From assembly GCA_016788705.1 (NCBI GenBank), contig JAEUSQ010000059.1:111814-175813 (forward strand): a stretch of 64,000 bases of DNA. The letters are read 5' to 3'. The notes beneath the pieces are model-generated. The model was not told the origin of the DNA, searched no databases, and worked only from the letters and a program-made list of their open reading frames with translations. The translations under genes and the position numbers were made by a program. Shown in pieces: positions 9,711 to 21,073 of this stretch (the stretch's first letter is position 1; each line of letters opens with the position of its first letter). The stretch is from Bacteroidetes Order II. bacterium. GTDB lineage: Bacteria > Bacteroidota > Rhodothermia > Rhodothermales > UBA2364.

Positions 9711-10982
9711 ATGGATCAACCGGATAATATCACCGGAAATGTATTCGCCGACGACTTCCGGCGCATACGTGAGTCCCGTAAAATCTCCATTGCGGAGTTG
9801 AGCCGTACCACCCTGGTGACAGCAGACATTTTGGAAGAATTTGAACGAAGCGCTCTTTTAGGTCATCCTCGGTTTAATACCGTCTATCTGAAAGCATTTG
9901 TTCGAACCTTGGCCGAAGCGCTGAATATTCCCAAAGAAGTAGCGGTATCGAGTTTGGAAGAGATGCTACAGGGTCAGTACTCAGGTGCTTTGAAAGGGTT
10001 TATCAACCCGGAATCTGTGGTAATTCGGTCTGCGCCAGCCCCTAAAGCAACGGCTAAAACGGAGCCCCTTCCCGAGGCGCCGACAAAAACCTTGACAGAA
10101 ACACCAACCAAACCCATTGAGGAAAAAGCCGTTCCCACAAAAGCCCGCAAACCCTCCAAATCGCGTGTAGAAAAAGAAAAAACCATAGAAACACCGCTTG
10201 ATTTATCCGTTGATCTTCCAAATCCTTTACCAGGCCCGGAGTCCAGCGGAGAACTTCCGGCGGCTCCCTCCCTAGAACCCGAATCAGAAAACTTGGCACC
10301 AGAGGCAAAGGAACCCATAAACCCGGTAAAACTAAGCATTCCACCTCCAACACCCAAGGAGCCTATCAGTACAGCGAGCAGTACCGTTCCCAAGACCCAG
10401 CCGATTGTTTTTGATGATACCCGTGGTATTCGCCCGCCTTCTCCCCCCATCCGAAGTTTAGAACCAGAATCGGATGGCATCAACTGGTTTAAAATTTTGG
10501 TTCCGATTGCTGTTTTAGCAGTATTGGGAGTCTTTGTATGGTTTATTTATAGTGAATGGAACTCGGCTGAAAGCGAAAGTCTTTTAGCCGACTCGAATAC
10601 CGCCAGTACAACCCAAGAGCCGACCACCAGTCCTCATACCAATACGACTGTTGATACCAATGCCTCTACGCCTTCTGCAAACGGCAAGGCGCTTGCGGAT
10701 AGCTTCATGGTTTCGATTTTGTCTATAGATAAGCCGATTTCGGGTATGAAGTTGACGCCAGATACCAAACCACGTTTCCCCGTTTGGGTGGAACTAGGAG
10801 ACACATTGGAGTTGAAGCTTAAAAATCAGCCACTCTACGTGAAGCAATCGCTTAAATTGGAAGGGGGGCTTCAAAATGCACGTGTTATGGTGCAAGGAAA
10901 AGCCTTTGCCATCCCCGGCGCCGATTCGCTTCAGGTTGTGACGCTTAGCCGCGATATGATTACAAAACTGATCAGCCAATAA
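9711..10982 (+). CDS. RodZ-like helix-turn-helix membrane protein
   Basis: A 423-residue protein. The start at 9711 (MDQPDNIT) is used since the in-frame ATG at 9624 lies inside the tRNA terminator. Residues about 12-80 form an HTH_25 domain (FRRIRESRKISIAELSR; HPRFNTVYLKAFVRTLAEAL). A long Pro/Glu/Lys-rich linker follows (about 105-255), then one transmembrane segment (about 262-285, ILVPIAVLAVLGVFVWF), a Ser/Thr-rich linker, and a C-terminal beta-domain like DUF4115. This is the RodZ architecture: a cytosolic helix bundle that ties MreB to the membrane in cell-shape control. The name is an inference from architecture. Confidence 0.8.
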   Translation: MDQPDNITGNVFADDFRRIRESRKISIAELSRTTLVTADILEEFERSALLGHPRFNTVYLKAFVRTLAEALNIPKEVAVSSLEEMLQGQYSGALKGFINPESVVIRSAPAPKATAKTEPLPEAPTKTLTETPTKPIEEKAVPTKARKPSKSRVEKEKTIETPLDLSVDLPNPLPGPESSGELPAAPSLEPESENLAPEAKEPINPVKLSIPPPTPKEPISTASSTVPKTQPIVFDDTRGIRPPSPPIRSLEPESDGINWFKILVPIAVLAVLGVFVWFIYSEWNSAESESLLADSNTASTTQEPTTSPHTNTTVDTNASTPSANGKALADSFMVSILSIDKPISGMKLTPDTKPRFPVWVELGDTLELKLKNQPLYVKQSLKLEGGLQNARVMVQGKAFAIPGADSLQVVTLSRDMITKLISQ

Positions 10983-10999
10983 ATCCAAAGACATCACCC

Positions 11000-13176
<2,177 letters not shown>

Positions 13177-13212
13177 ATGATGCTACGCATCAGGGCAGAA
13201 GTAACTTATAAA

Positions 13213-13249
13213 GGCGGGCTATTTTTCAATAAACCGAAAGTAGCCCGCC
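13213..13249. terminator. Intergenic hairpin terminator between ligA and ndh
   Basis: GGCGGGCTA (13213-13221) pairs exactly with TAGCCCGCC (13241-13249). It lies between the convergent ligA and NADH dehydrogenase genes; a short T-rich flank is on the minus-strand exit. It may serve both. Confidence 0.65.
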
Positions 13250-13262
13250 CGTAGATTTGACT

Positions 13263-14612
13263 TCATCGTACCCACTCCTTCTCAAGGACGAACGGGGTTT
13301 TCTTTTCGTCGGAAAGGGTAATCATATCAGCAGAAGTAGGACGACTCCGGAAGGGATCCGGAAAAATCATCCGCGCACTGCGATCATAAGAAATATAGTT
13401 CCATAACCAATCAAAAAAAACCAGCAAGCGATTACGAAACCCTACCAAGTACATCAGGTGAACAAAAAGCCAAGCCAGCCAAGCGCCAAAACCTTTTGCT
13501 CGAAAACCCCAAGGCGTTTCTGCAACAGCAGCATTACGACCAATGGTGGCCATGATGCCTTTATCAAAGTACCGATAAGGCTGGGTTGGGAGATGATGTA
13601 TCAATGCGTTCAGTTGTAGGGCCACATGTTTCCCCGCCTGAATGGCATTTGGAGCCAATTGTGGATGCAGGTTCCCGTTTTCATCGGTACTGGCGGCCAT
13701 ATCCCCAATCACAAATACATTTGGATCATCAGGAAGGCTTAAGTCAGGCCGCACCTCTATGCGCCCAGCAGCACCTTGTTTTACACCCATCAAATCTGCA
13801 AGTGGATTAACCCGAATGCCTGCAGCCCAGATAAGGGTTGCTGTTGGAAGGCGCTCTCCCGTGTGTAGCAACACGTCATTGGCCGATACACGCACCACCT
13901 TGGTCCCTTGATAAACTTGAACGCCCCGTCGTTTTAGTTCTGCTACAGTATAGTTGCGATATCGTTCATTAAACGCATTCAACAAATGCGAACTGGCCTC
14001 GATCAGTGATACTTTTGCACGGTGAATGGGCAAGTGGGGAAAATCTTTTTTCAACACCATTTCAAACAATTCAACAAGCGCACCCGCCATTTCCACTCCG
14101 GTAGGCCCTCCCCCAACAACCACAAAATGCAACAAGCCATCATCGTACCGATCGGCATAAAGATTTGCTTCTTCAAAAACGGATAAGACGTGGCTGCGCA
14201 GTACCATCGCGTCTTGCATGGTTTTAAGGGTAAAAGCATGTTCGGCCACGCCCGGAATGCCAAAAAAATTATTGGTTGCTCCTGCTGCTAAAACCAAATA
14301 ATCGTATGAACACGTGAATCCCGTTTCCAAAGTAATTTTCTTATCGGATCGGTTCACGGCAATCACTTTGCCCAACACAAAATCTACATTCTTCTGCCGC
14401 TGGAGCATACTCCGGATACTTCTTCCGATGCTTTCAGGCTCCAAACCAGCCGTTGCAACCTGATATAATAATGGTTGGAAGGTGTGGTAATTGTTCTGGT
14501 CAATGAGGCGGACTTCTACGGGGGCGTTTCTCAAAGCACGTACAACGGCGAGGCCGCCAAATCCAGCACCAATGACGGCGACAATGGGCTTGCGAATCGG
14601 TTTGGGTTTCAT
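13263..14612 (-). CDS. ndh: Type II NADH dehydrogenase (FAD-dependent)
   Basis: A 449-residue flavoprotein that passes electrons from NADH to quinone without pumping protons. The FAD-binding VIGAGFGGLAV motif is at the N-terminus, a second GGGPTGVEMAG motif for NADH is near residue 170, and FVIGDMA near residue 300 is the second FAD contact. The C-terminal part is hydrophobic and aromatic (LAWLFVHLMYLVGF, FFDWLWNYI), as expected for membrane attachment in this family. The start at 14612 is used because the upstream in-frame ATG at 14699 would add residues with no homology. Confidence 0.93.
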   Translation of the reverse strand: MKPKPIRKPIVAVIGAGFGGLAVVRALRNAPVEVRLIDQNNYHTFQPLLYQVATAGLEPESIGRSIRSMLQRQKNVDFVLGKVIAVNRSDKKITLETGFTCSYDYLVLAAGATNNFFGIPGVAEHAFTLKTMQDAMVLRSHVLSVFEEANLYADRYDDGLLHFVVVGGGPTGVEMAGALVELFEMVLKKDFPHLPIHRAKVSLIEASSHLLNAFNERYRNYTVAELKRRGVQVYQGTKVVRVSANDVLLHTGERLPTATLIWAAGIRVNPLADLMGVKQGAAGRIEVRPDLSLPDDPNVFVIGDMAASTDENGNLHPQLAPNAIQAGKHVALQLNALIHHLPTQPYRYFDKGIMATIGRNAAVAETPWGFRAKGFGAWLAWLFVHLMYLVGFRNRLLVFFDWLWNYISYDRSARMIFPDPFRSRPTSADMITLSDEKKTPFVLEKEWVR

Positions 14613-14920
14613 ATGAGGAATGGGGTTTGGTTTGGGCCACATACGAATTATGGGGCAAATTTGTTTTTTTTGCAAACCTTTTCTACTTGAATATTTCACA
14701 TCATAAAGATTGGTTTAGTACTCAATACAAGAACTGTCTATAGACATGTTACCCGCCCTTCTTTGGTAAGTGGGAAGGCGGATATCGCGATATTGTTCAA
14801 ACATCGCTCAGAATCAAGTTTTCTTATGAGAGATTGTAAAAAAACTCTTTTTTTGCTTGTGTAATTAAGATCGGTTCCGATTTATATTAGGCAGCCTTCT
14901 CGACTAAACATCTATGGATA
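14613..14920. promoter_or_regulatory. Divergent promoter region
   Basis: About 308 bases separate the start codons of the divergent ndh and TPR genes. It must hold both promoters. No operator-like palindrome was seen by eye. Confidence 0.45.
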
Positions 14921-15481
14921 ATGAAAACCCTTTTACCGATTATACTGGCCTTTTACGGTTGTTGTATAACCGTCTGGGGGCAGACCAGACAGCCCAGCAC
15001 CATCAACAAAACCCCTCAACCATACGAATTGGCAGCGCAATTATGTGAACGGGGGATGGAAAAACTTTTTGAAGGGAATGAAGTTGGTGCATTGGCAGCA
15101 TTTAACGAAGCCCTGAAAAAAGATTCGACTTTCTCCCGTGCCTACCACCTAAGGGGAGAATTACGCCTAAAACAAGGAGCCTTAGAGGAGGCTTTGCATG
15201 ACCTGAATCGCGCCATTTCGTTCGTGGGCGATTATCCTGACTATTTTTATGCCCGTGCCAATATTCAAACGCAAAGAAAGGCATATACAGAAGCCATCTC
15301 CGATTATACCAAGGTGTTAACGCTTCGGCCCAACTATCCAGAGGCCATCTTAGATCGGGCCATTGCCAAATTAGAATATGGGGATGTCTCAGGTGGATGC
15401 GCCGATATCGCACTTGCAGAGCAATTAGGCCTAAAAGACCGTGCCCTAAAAGAAAAACATTGCGCTATGCAAAAAAACTAA
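14921..15481 (+). CDS. Secreted TPR repeat protein
   Basis: A 186-residue protein with a signal peptide (residues 1-21, ending VWG/QT). Three TPR units cover about residues 35-165 (signature AAFNEALKKDSTFSRAYHLRG, then HDLNRAISF and SDYTKVLTLRP), followed by a final GGCADIALAEQLG helix with the GGCxD pattern common in such proteins. It probably acts as a periplasmic protein-protein adaptor; partner unknown. Single gene, divergent from ndh. Confidence 0.82.
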   Translation: MKTLLPIILAFYGCCITVWGQTRQPSTINKTPQPYELAAQLCERGMEKLFEGNEVGALAAFNEALKKDSTFSRAYHLRGELRLKQGALEEALHDLNRAISFVGDYPDYFYARANIQTQRKAYTEAISDYTKVLTLRPNYPEAILDRAIAKLEYGDVSGGCADIALAEQLGLKDRALKEKHCAMQKN

Positions 15482-15593
15482 TGTAAAACCCTAACCACCT
15501 GAGACTTAACTTATATCATGTACGGGGTTTTATTCTATCAGAGAAAGGGCCTAAAACGTAACCACTATTTGCCACATCACACAACCCAACATT

Positions 15594-15632
15594 CAAAAAG
15601 AACGGCGCACCCTATGTAATGAGTACGCCGTT
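15594..15632 (-). terminator. Terminator of the OsmC gene
   Basis: On the minus strand AACGGCG and CGCCGTT (15601-15607 and 15626-15632) form the stem and CTTTTTG follows. It lies about 45 bases after the OsmC stop. Confidence 0.7.
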
Positions 15633-15676
15633 TATGTGGACCCCCATGCCACATAGCCGTAACACGGCATTTCGTA

Positions 15677-16135
15677 TCAAGAAGGAACGTTCTTTGTGAC
15701 CCGAATTTTCGGGGATAGCACAATTTCCGACTTAACTGACCGGGAAATAAGGCATGCTTTTTCGGCTTTTTCCAAAATGCGTTGCGCCTTTTCTACCTGA
15801 GCCTCCGAGGTCAACTCAATTTCGGGGCGAAGAACTACTTGGGTGATCGCAAAGCCTCCTAAGCCATCTTTTTCCAACTTCCCAACTGCATTACAGCCAA
15901 AAGAAGTAAAATCCAACCTACTATTTTCAGCGATGGCAAGAAATGTAGTCATCAGACAACTACTTAGGGCAGCCACAAACAGGTGTTCTGGCGACCAAAT
16001 ACCAACTTCGCCTTTTGTAAATTCTGGCGGAGTGGCTACCTCAATTAGTTCCGACAATACGGGCGAGGTCAGTAACCCCTTCCGGTCATGCGTCCAAGAA
16101 ACGTCCACTTCATATAAATGATGTACATCCATCAT
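15677..16135 (-). CDS. OsmC family peroxiredoxin-like protein
   Basis: A 152-residue OsmC/Ohr fold protein. The family's first strand pattern (YEVDVSWTHDRKGLL), the GIWSPEHLFVAALSSCLMTTFLAIA helix containing the first reactive Cys, and the later KAEKACLISRSVKSEI with the second Cys are all present. Such proteins detoxify organic hydroperoxides using the Cys pair. Two Met codons at the start (16135 and 16132) are equivalent choices. Single gene. Confidence 0.9.
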   Translation of the reverse strand: MMDVHHLYEVDVSWTHDRKGLLTSPVLSELIEVATPPEFTKGEVGIWSPEHLFVAALSSCLMTTFLAIAENSRLDFTSFGCNAVGKLEKDGLGGFAITQVVLRPEIELTSEAQVEKAQRILEKAEKACLISRSVKSEIVLSPKIRVTKNVPS

Positions 16136-16312
16136 GGCAGATCACTCGTTTCGTTTTGAGTAGAATGTAATGCAGGATAGTAGGGCTGTTTATCCTAAAA
16201 AAACCTTTTCACCTGTATATATTTATCGTACATGGGTAAGGCCACAACTGTCACGGAAGGGCAATTTTGCCTTATTTTACAGAATTCCTTTTCCACATCA
16301 ACTTCGGCGTAT

Positions 16313-18034
16313 ATGCGAAAAAAAATCGGATTTTGGCTGGCTACTATACTGCTTTCGACTGCACCCTCTTTTGCACAACCAGTATTTGAAATCTCATTTT
16401 CTAAAACACTGTCTCTGGAGCCTTTGGATGGACGGATTATTTTGATGTTTACCAAAGACAATACATCAGAACCCAAGTCACAGGTGAGATGGGGCCTGAA
16501 TGCCATACCCATCTTTGGGAAAAATGCAGAAAGTTGGCGCCCCAATCAGCCACAAGTCATAGACCATACGATTTTCGGATACCCCTACGAAAGCCTGAAG
16601 GACCTACCTGCCGGCGAGTACTATGTACAAGCCGCACTGAACCGCTATGAAACTTTTAACCTAAAAACCGGGCACCAGGTTAAATTACCCCGTTCATGGG
16701 ATGCGGGCCAAAATTGGAGAAAGGAACCAGGAAATTTGTTTTCCAAGCCCCAAAAATTGCGTATTGACCCTACAAAGAAACAGATTATCCGACTAAATCT
16801 TACCGAAATCAACCCAGAAATCACGCCGCCAAAAGACACCCCTTATATCCGCCACATTAAAATCCAAAGCAAACTGCTAACAGAGTTTTGGGGACGTCCT
16901 ATGTATTTGGGGGCACATGTTTTGGTTCCGGAAGGGTTCGATGCGCATCCGGAAGCACGCTATCCGCTGATGTTGTTTCATGGCCATTTCCCCGCAGATT
17001 TTGGAGGATTCCGGACATCAGCCCCTGACCCAAGCCTGATTTGTGCATATAGCGAACGATTCCGGTTAGACTGTTATAACCGAATAGAACAACAAGAAGC
17101 CTACAATTTTTATCAGAAGTGGATTAGCAAAGATTTCCCCCGTTATCTGGTCGTGGAAATTCAACATGCAAACCCTTACTACGACGATTCATACGCCGTC
17201 AATTCTGCAAATTTAGGCCCCTACGGAGACGCCATTATGACAGAACTACTTCCGGCCATCGAGCAGAAGTTTCGTGGCATTGGCGAAGGCTGGGCACGTT
17301 TTACCTATGGTGGCTCTACTGGGGGCTGGGAGGCTTTGGCTGCACAAGTCTTTTACCCAGAAGCCTTCAACGGTGCTTTCGCAGCCTGTCCGGACCCGGT
17401 GGACTTCCGTGCATATACGCTCGTCAACCTATATGAAGACAAAAATGCTTACACTTGGCACGGTCCACACCGCGAAATAGAAAAACCGGGCTATCGCAAT
17501 TATTTAGGAGAAGTCACCGCCACAGTCCGAGATCAAAACCATTATGAACTGGTTTTAGGAGACAAATCCCGCTCTGGCGATCAGTGGGACATCTGGGAAG
17601 CAGTTTATTCTCCACAGGGTTCCGATGGCTATCCCAAACGCATTTTTGATAAAAAAACTGGCAAAATAAACCCAGAAGTCGCTGCTTACTGGCGAGAAAA
17701 TTACGACTTAAGACATATCATGGAACGGGACTGGGCTAAACTCGGCCCTAAATTACAAGGAAAGATCCACCTCTACTGCGGCGATATGGACAATTATTAT
17801 TTGAATAATGCGGTGTACTTGATGGAGGACTTTTTGCGCAACCGCACCCAGAACCCCAAATCGGATGCTGTCATTGCTTATGGCGATCGTGCAGAACATT
17901 GCTGGAACGGCGATCCTGAGAATCCAAATGCCATCAGCCGTCTTCGCTACAATTGGCAATACCTGCCCATGATTCTAAAACGCATCGAAGATTCAGCACC
18001 ACCGGGCGCAGATGTGCGGAGCTGGCGATACTAA
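16313..18034 (+). CDS. Secreted alpha/beta hydrolase (esterase-like)
   Basis: A 573-residue exported protein. The start at 16313 gives a clean signal peptide (MRKKIGFWLATILLSTAPSFAQ). An N-terminal beta-rich domain (about 25-200) precedes an alpha/beta-hydrolase core with HVLVPEGFDA, the strand PLMLFHGHFP, and a nucleophile elbow GGSTGG near residue 345. A likely catalytic His lies in the late EHCWNG motif. The arrangement resembles enterochelin-esterase-like and S-formylglutathione-hydrolase-like proteins, but the substrate is unknown. Most likely a periplasmic or secreted esterase. Confidence 0.78.
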   Translation: MRKKIGFWLATILLSTAPSFAQPVFEISFSKTLSLEPLDGRIILMFTKDNTSEPKSQVRWGLNAIPIFGKNAESWRPNQPQVIDHTIFGYPYESLKDLPAGEYYVQAALNRYETFNLKTGHQVKLPRSWDAGQNWRKEPGNLFSKPQKLRIDPTKKQIIRLNLTEINPEITPPKDTPYIRHIKIQSKLLTEFWGRPMYLGAHVLVPEGFDAHPEARYPLMLFHGHFPADFGGFRTSAPDPSLICAYSERFRLDCYNRIEQQEAYNFYQKWISKDFPRYLVVEIQHANPYYDDSYAVNSANLGPYGDAIMTELLPAIEQKFRGIGEGWARFTYGGSTGGWEALAAQVFYPEAFNGAFAACPDPVDFRAYTLVNLYEDKNAYTWHGPHREIEKPGYRNYLGEVTATVRDQNHYELVLGDKSRSGDQWDIWEAVYSPQGSDGYPKRIFDKKTGKINPEVAAYWRENYDLRHIMERDWAKLGPKLQGKIHLYCGDMDNYYLNNAVYLMEDFLRNRTQNPKSDAVIAYGDRAEHCWNGDPENPNAISRLRYNWQYLPMILKRIEDSAPPGADVRSWRY

Positions 18035-18605
18035 ATTCCCTAACCATATAAGAAGCTCTACGACAACACAGAAGTCTTAGGAAAAGGTTGGTATCAAAAA
18101 ATTTGGAACCAATTACAGCGCCACATCCTCCAACCGTTGTGCGGCCATGGCCTTTCCGTACAGGTTCAAGATTTTATCCGATCATCCAAATATCCGGCAA
18201 TGTACCAAACTTAGCGGTGAGGCTTTTTCCTTCACCTCCGCCGAGGTGTAGGGCCTGTATTTTTTGGATAGCTCCGTTTGGTAGGTAAAAGTCAGGTGGA
18301 AAAGGGGTACCTTTCAAAAATGCCCATAGACATTACGATGCACCTTAGATGAGGGGAAATCTTTACTTACCATTGAGAAAAGCTCCGTAGGAGCGACATC
18401 ATACGAGAATCCAGCAGGCCGCATAAAATGTGAAAGAGGTGTTCACGAGGTAATTTGGAAAGTTTTGAAATGCACTCGTGGAAAAGTGTGTCGGTACACA
18501 TCGTTTTGGGGTTATAAAGCCAACACACGCGATGCAAAAACCAAAGAAGACAGGTGTGGATAAGTTTAGGCTACAATTTTGGGCAATTGTGAATACAAAA
18601 ATGCC
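18035..18605. other. Intergenic region without a supported gene
   Basis: About 570 bases with only short frames that resemble nothing. It may include a decayed gene, but no recognisable motif remains. Confidence 0.45.
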
Positions 18606-18638
18606 GAAAAAAGCCCGAAACCATTAGGCTCCGGGCTT
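18606..18638 (-). terminator. Terminator of the sorting-domain protein gene
   Basis: AGCCCG/CGGGCT stem (18612-18617 with 18632-18637) followed on the minus strand by six T. It lies 24 bases after the stop at 18662. Confidence 0.8.
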
Positions 18639-18661
18639 TAGAAAAAGAAGCAGATGTGGGC

Positions 18662-21037
18662 TTATTTCACCAACATCACCTTTTGCATTCCGCTGAAGTT
18701 CTCACCCATCAGACGCACAAAATACGCACCGCTTTGTAAGGTACTGCCATTCAGTTGGATGGTTTGGAGCGTATTGGCTTCTGGCACGCCTTGGTACAAG
18801 ACCGAAATTTGTTGTCCCAACGCATTGAACAGCGTCATGGTAACGGCTTGTTTTTGGGCAACGGCAAAGGTGAGCGTGGTTTGCGGATTAAACGGGTTGG
18901 GATACGCGGGATTCATCACAAACGTACCCGGAACTTCTACCGAAACAGTGACCTGTTTGCTGTATTTTACCCCGCCGTCTTTGTCCACACTTTTCAAGCG
19001 GAAGTAGTGTGTACCCACTTGCAAGCCTTGTATGGCTTGGGTATAGGAACGTACATCCGTACTGGAGCCTGCTGCTTGTACGGTGGCCACGGTTTTCCAC
19101 GCGCCATCTACCAAGTGTTGCACCTCGAATACATCGCTATTCACCTCCGAGATGGTTTGCCAGTTCAGCGTAACCATATCTTTCGTCGCCTGCGCCGTGA
19201 AGTCCGCCAACTCGATGGGGAGGGGGGTAGAGGATGCATTCTGAATGGGGAAATTTAGGGGAGCCAATATCCCACCTGTTGCAACCACTACGTCTTGAGC
19301 GGTTGTAGAAAAATCCATTCGCAATGCCAATGTAGGACCCGCGCTTGTTTTACCAAGAGCCATACTGCCCACACGGTCAACCCCCCAGATATATCGTTTC
19401 GCAGTAGCTGTGATTGACTGAGACAAGCCCGTCACTACATAATCGGTACCATCATGGGTTGCAGTACCCAATAGCGTATCTCCGCCATCAATTAAATTGT
19501 CGCCATTTACATCCAACCAAAGTTTTACGGCTGCAATATCAGAGGTAGTTGCAGTTGACCCAGAAGCGATAAAGCAACGGGCTTCCGTAACAGTAGCGGT
19601 ACCATGATCTGTATTCAGTGAGAAACCCAAGTATTCTTTGTCTGTTGTAGGAGGATCTGTACTGGCTCCTGTCCCAGCATCAAAAGTGCGTTCGGCATAA
19701 ACCATCGCAGGCATACCAATTTGATGAACCCCTGATGTCGGTTTTGTATGTCCTTTATCTGAATCCGTAATAAAAGTGTTTATATAGACACTCTGATCAG
19801 ATAATTCCAAGGTACTACTAGAACTATAGGGCATGGACATATACATAAGTGCTTGTGTTGCGCTACCGGGCTGCGTACCAGAGGATCCAACCCTATACCG
19901 CGCTGTTTGTACTTTGGTATCTGCGTAGGTAGCTCCCCCACCCCAACTTTGCCCAAAGCCATCCGTTAATACAAAAGCATAAGAGGCCATATCGCTACCA
20001 GTACGTACAAAACGATTGAAGGCTGAAGCAGTATCAGAGGTACGAAATGATGCAAGCAAATACACATAGCTTCCGTCTTTGTACATTTTCACACTATTGA
20101 CATTACCGGTAGCACCAGAACCCTCAAAAGTTTCTAAGTTAGTACGAGGTAACTGAATACTCCTTGAAGGCAATACACCTGTCCCACTGGAAGCGAATGC
20201 AAACCCATGTATGGCCCTTTTAGAATTCGCAGGATCCCCAATCCAAATATTTCCTTCGGGATCAAACGTTACATCTCGAACAGCACTTGACCCAAAAACT
20301 GCATAAGTTGTTCCGGCACCATCCATATCGGTCGCACTTTCAAATTTCATGGTATAAGTTCCAGCCACGCCTGTTGTACTTTCCCATACTTCAAGATGCG
20401 TACCCATGCCCACGGCAGCCGTTACCGTTCCTGTACTACAATCTCCAGAAACTCGTACTGCCAGTCCCCTTCCAGTACCGCCCGCTCCAGAAGCATTGCT
20501 CATCTGCGTGATGTGTGTAATACCTGTTGCGTTTGCCGTGCTTGCAACCCCACCACCAGAAGGAGAGCCACCAAGTGCGCCTCCGCTAAAGTACCATAGC
20601 CGAGCAGTAGAACTAGCGCCGTCAATCACCCATACTTTATCACAAGTAGGCTCATAAAAAATCGCTTGAATAAAGCTAAAGTTCGCAGGTGTACCACCAG
20701 AGGTAATTAGCCCGGTATCCGTATAGTTAGATGCCCCATAGGCTTCCAACTTAATGGCGGCAATACCAACAACACCACCGGTACGCCCATCCCCTGTTGT
20801 GGTACCACCTCTGCCAATATAGACAATTCCGGGGGAACCCGGTCGGTAGGCAATGCCGCGTTCTTGACCTGTAGTATTGCCATAGTTAGTACTGGTAATG
20901 CCTGTGATACCGCCTGTATTGTCGTTGGCAACATCCAAAACATTATAGCCAGCACTAAAAGTCCATTGGGCTACTGCCACTTTCGGCAAACAAAACGCCA
21001 GAAGCGTAAGCCCGACAATTTGTATTCTTGTTTTCAT
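18662..21037 (-). CDS. Secreted protein with C-terminal Por/T9SS-type sorting domain
   Basis: A 791-residue exported protein with signal peptide (MKTRIQIVGLTLLAFCLPKVAVA). The first 450 residues are Gly/Ser/Thr-rich and beta-propeller-like (TFDPEGNIWIGDP). A middle domain (about 460-600) has a dockerin-like calcium-loop sequence LDVNGDNLIDGGDTLLG. Then comes a fibronectin-type III-like domain (ELADFTAQATKDMVTLNWQT) and a C-terminal domain with YPNPFNPQTTLTF, SGAYFVRLMGE and a final Lys. That tail is the sorting signal for type IX secretion in Bacteroidota. The secreted function is unknown. It is downstream of a second protein of the same kind, separated by 36 bases. Confidence 0.85.
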   Translation of the reverse strand: MKTRIQIVGLTLLAFCLPKVAVAQWTFSAGYNVLDVANDNTGGITGITSTNYGNTTGQERGIAYRPGSPGIVYIGRGGTTTGDGRTGGVVGIAAIKLEAYGASNYTDTGLITSGGTPANFSFIQAIFYEPTCDKVWVIDGASSTARLWYFSGGALGGSPSGGGVASTANATGITHITQMSNASGAGGTGRGLAVRVSGDCSTGTVTAAVGMGTHLEVWESTTGVAGTYTMKFESATDMDGAGTTYAVFGSSAVRDVTFDPEGNIWIGDPANSKRAIHGFAFASSGTGVLPSRSIQLPRTNLETFEGSGATGNVNSVKMYKDGSYVYLLASFRTSDTASAFNRFVRTGSDMASYAFVLTDGFGQSWGGGATYADTKVQTARYRVGSSGTQPGSATQALMYMSMPYSSSSTLELSDQSVYINTFITDSDKGHTKPTSGVHQIGMPAMVYAERTFDAGTGASTDPPTTDKEYLGFSLNTDHGTATVTEARCFIASGSTATTSDIAAVKLWLDVNGDNLIDGGDTLLGTATHDGTDYVVTGLSQSITATAKRYIWGVDRVGSMALGKTSAGPTLALRMDFSTTAQDVVVATGGILAPLNFPIQNASSTPLPIELADFTAQATKDMVTLNWQTISEVNSDVFEVQHLVDGAWKTVATVQAAGSSTDVRSYTQAIQGLQVGTHYFRLKSVDKDGGVKYSKQVTVSVEVPGTFVMNPAYPNPFNPQTTLTFAVAQKQAVTMTLFNALGQQISVLYQGVPEANTLQTIQLNGSTLQSGAYFVRLMGENFSGMQKVMLVK

Positions 21038-21073
21038 AACCTTATGTGTTTAATGAATGAATAAGTGATGGGT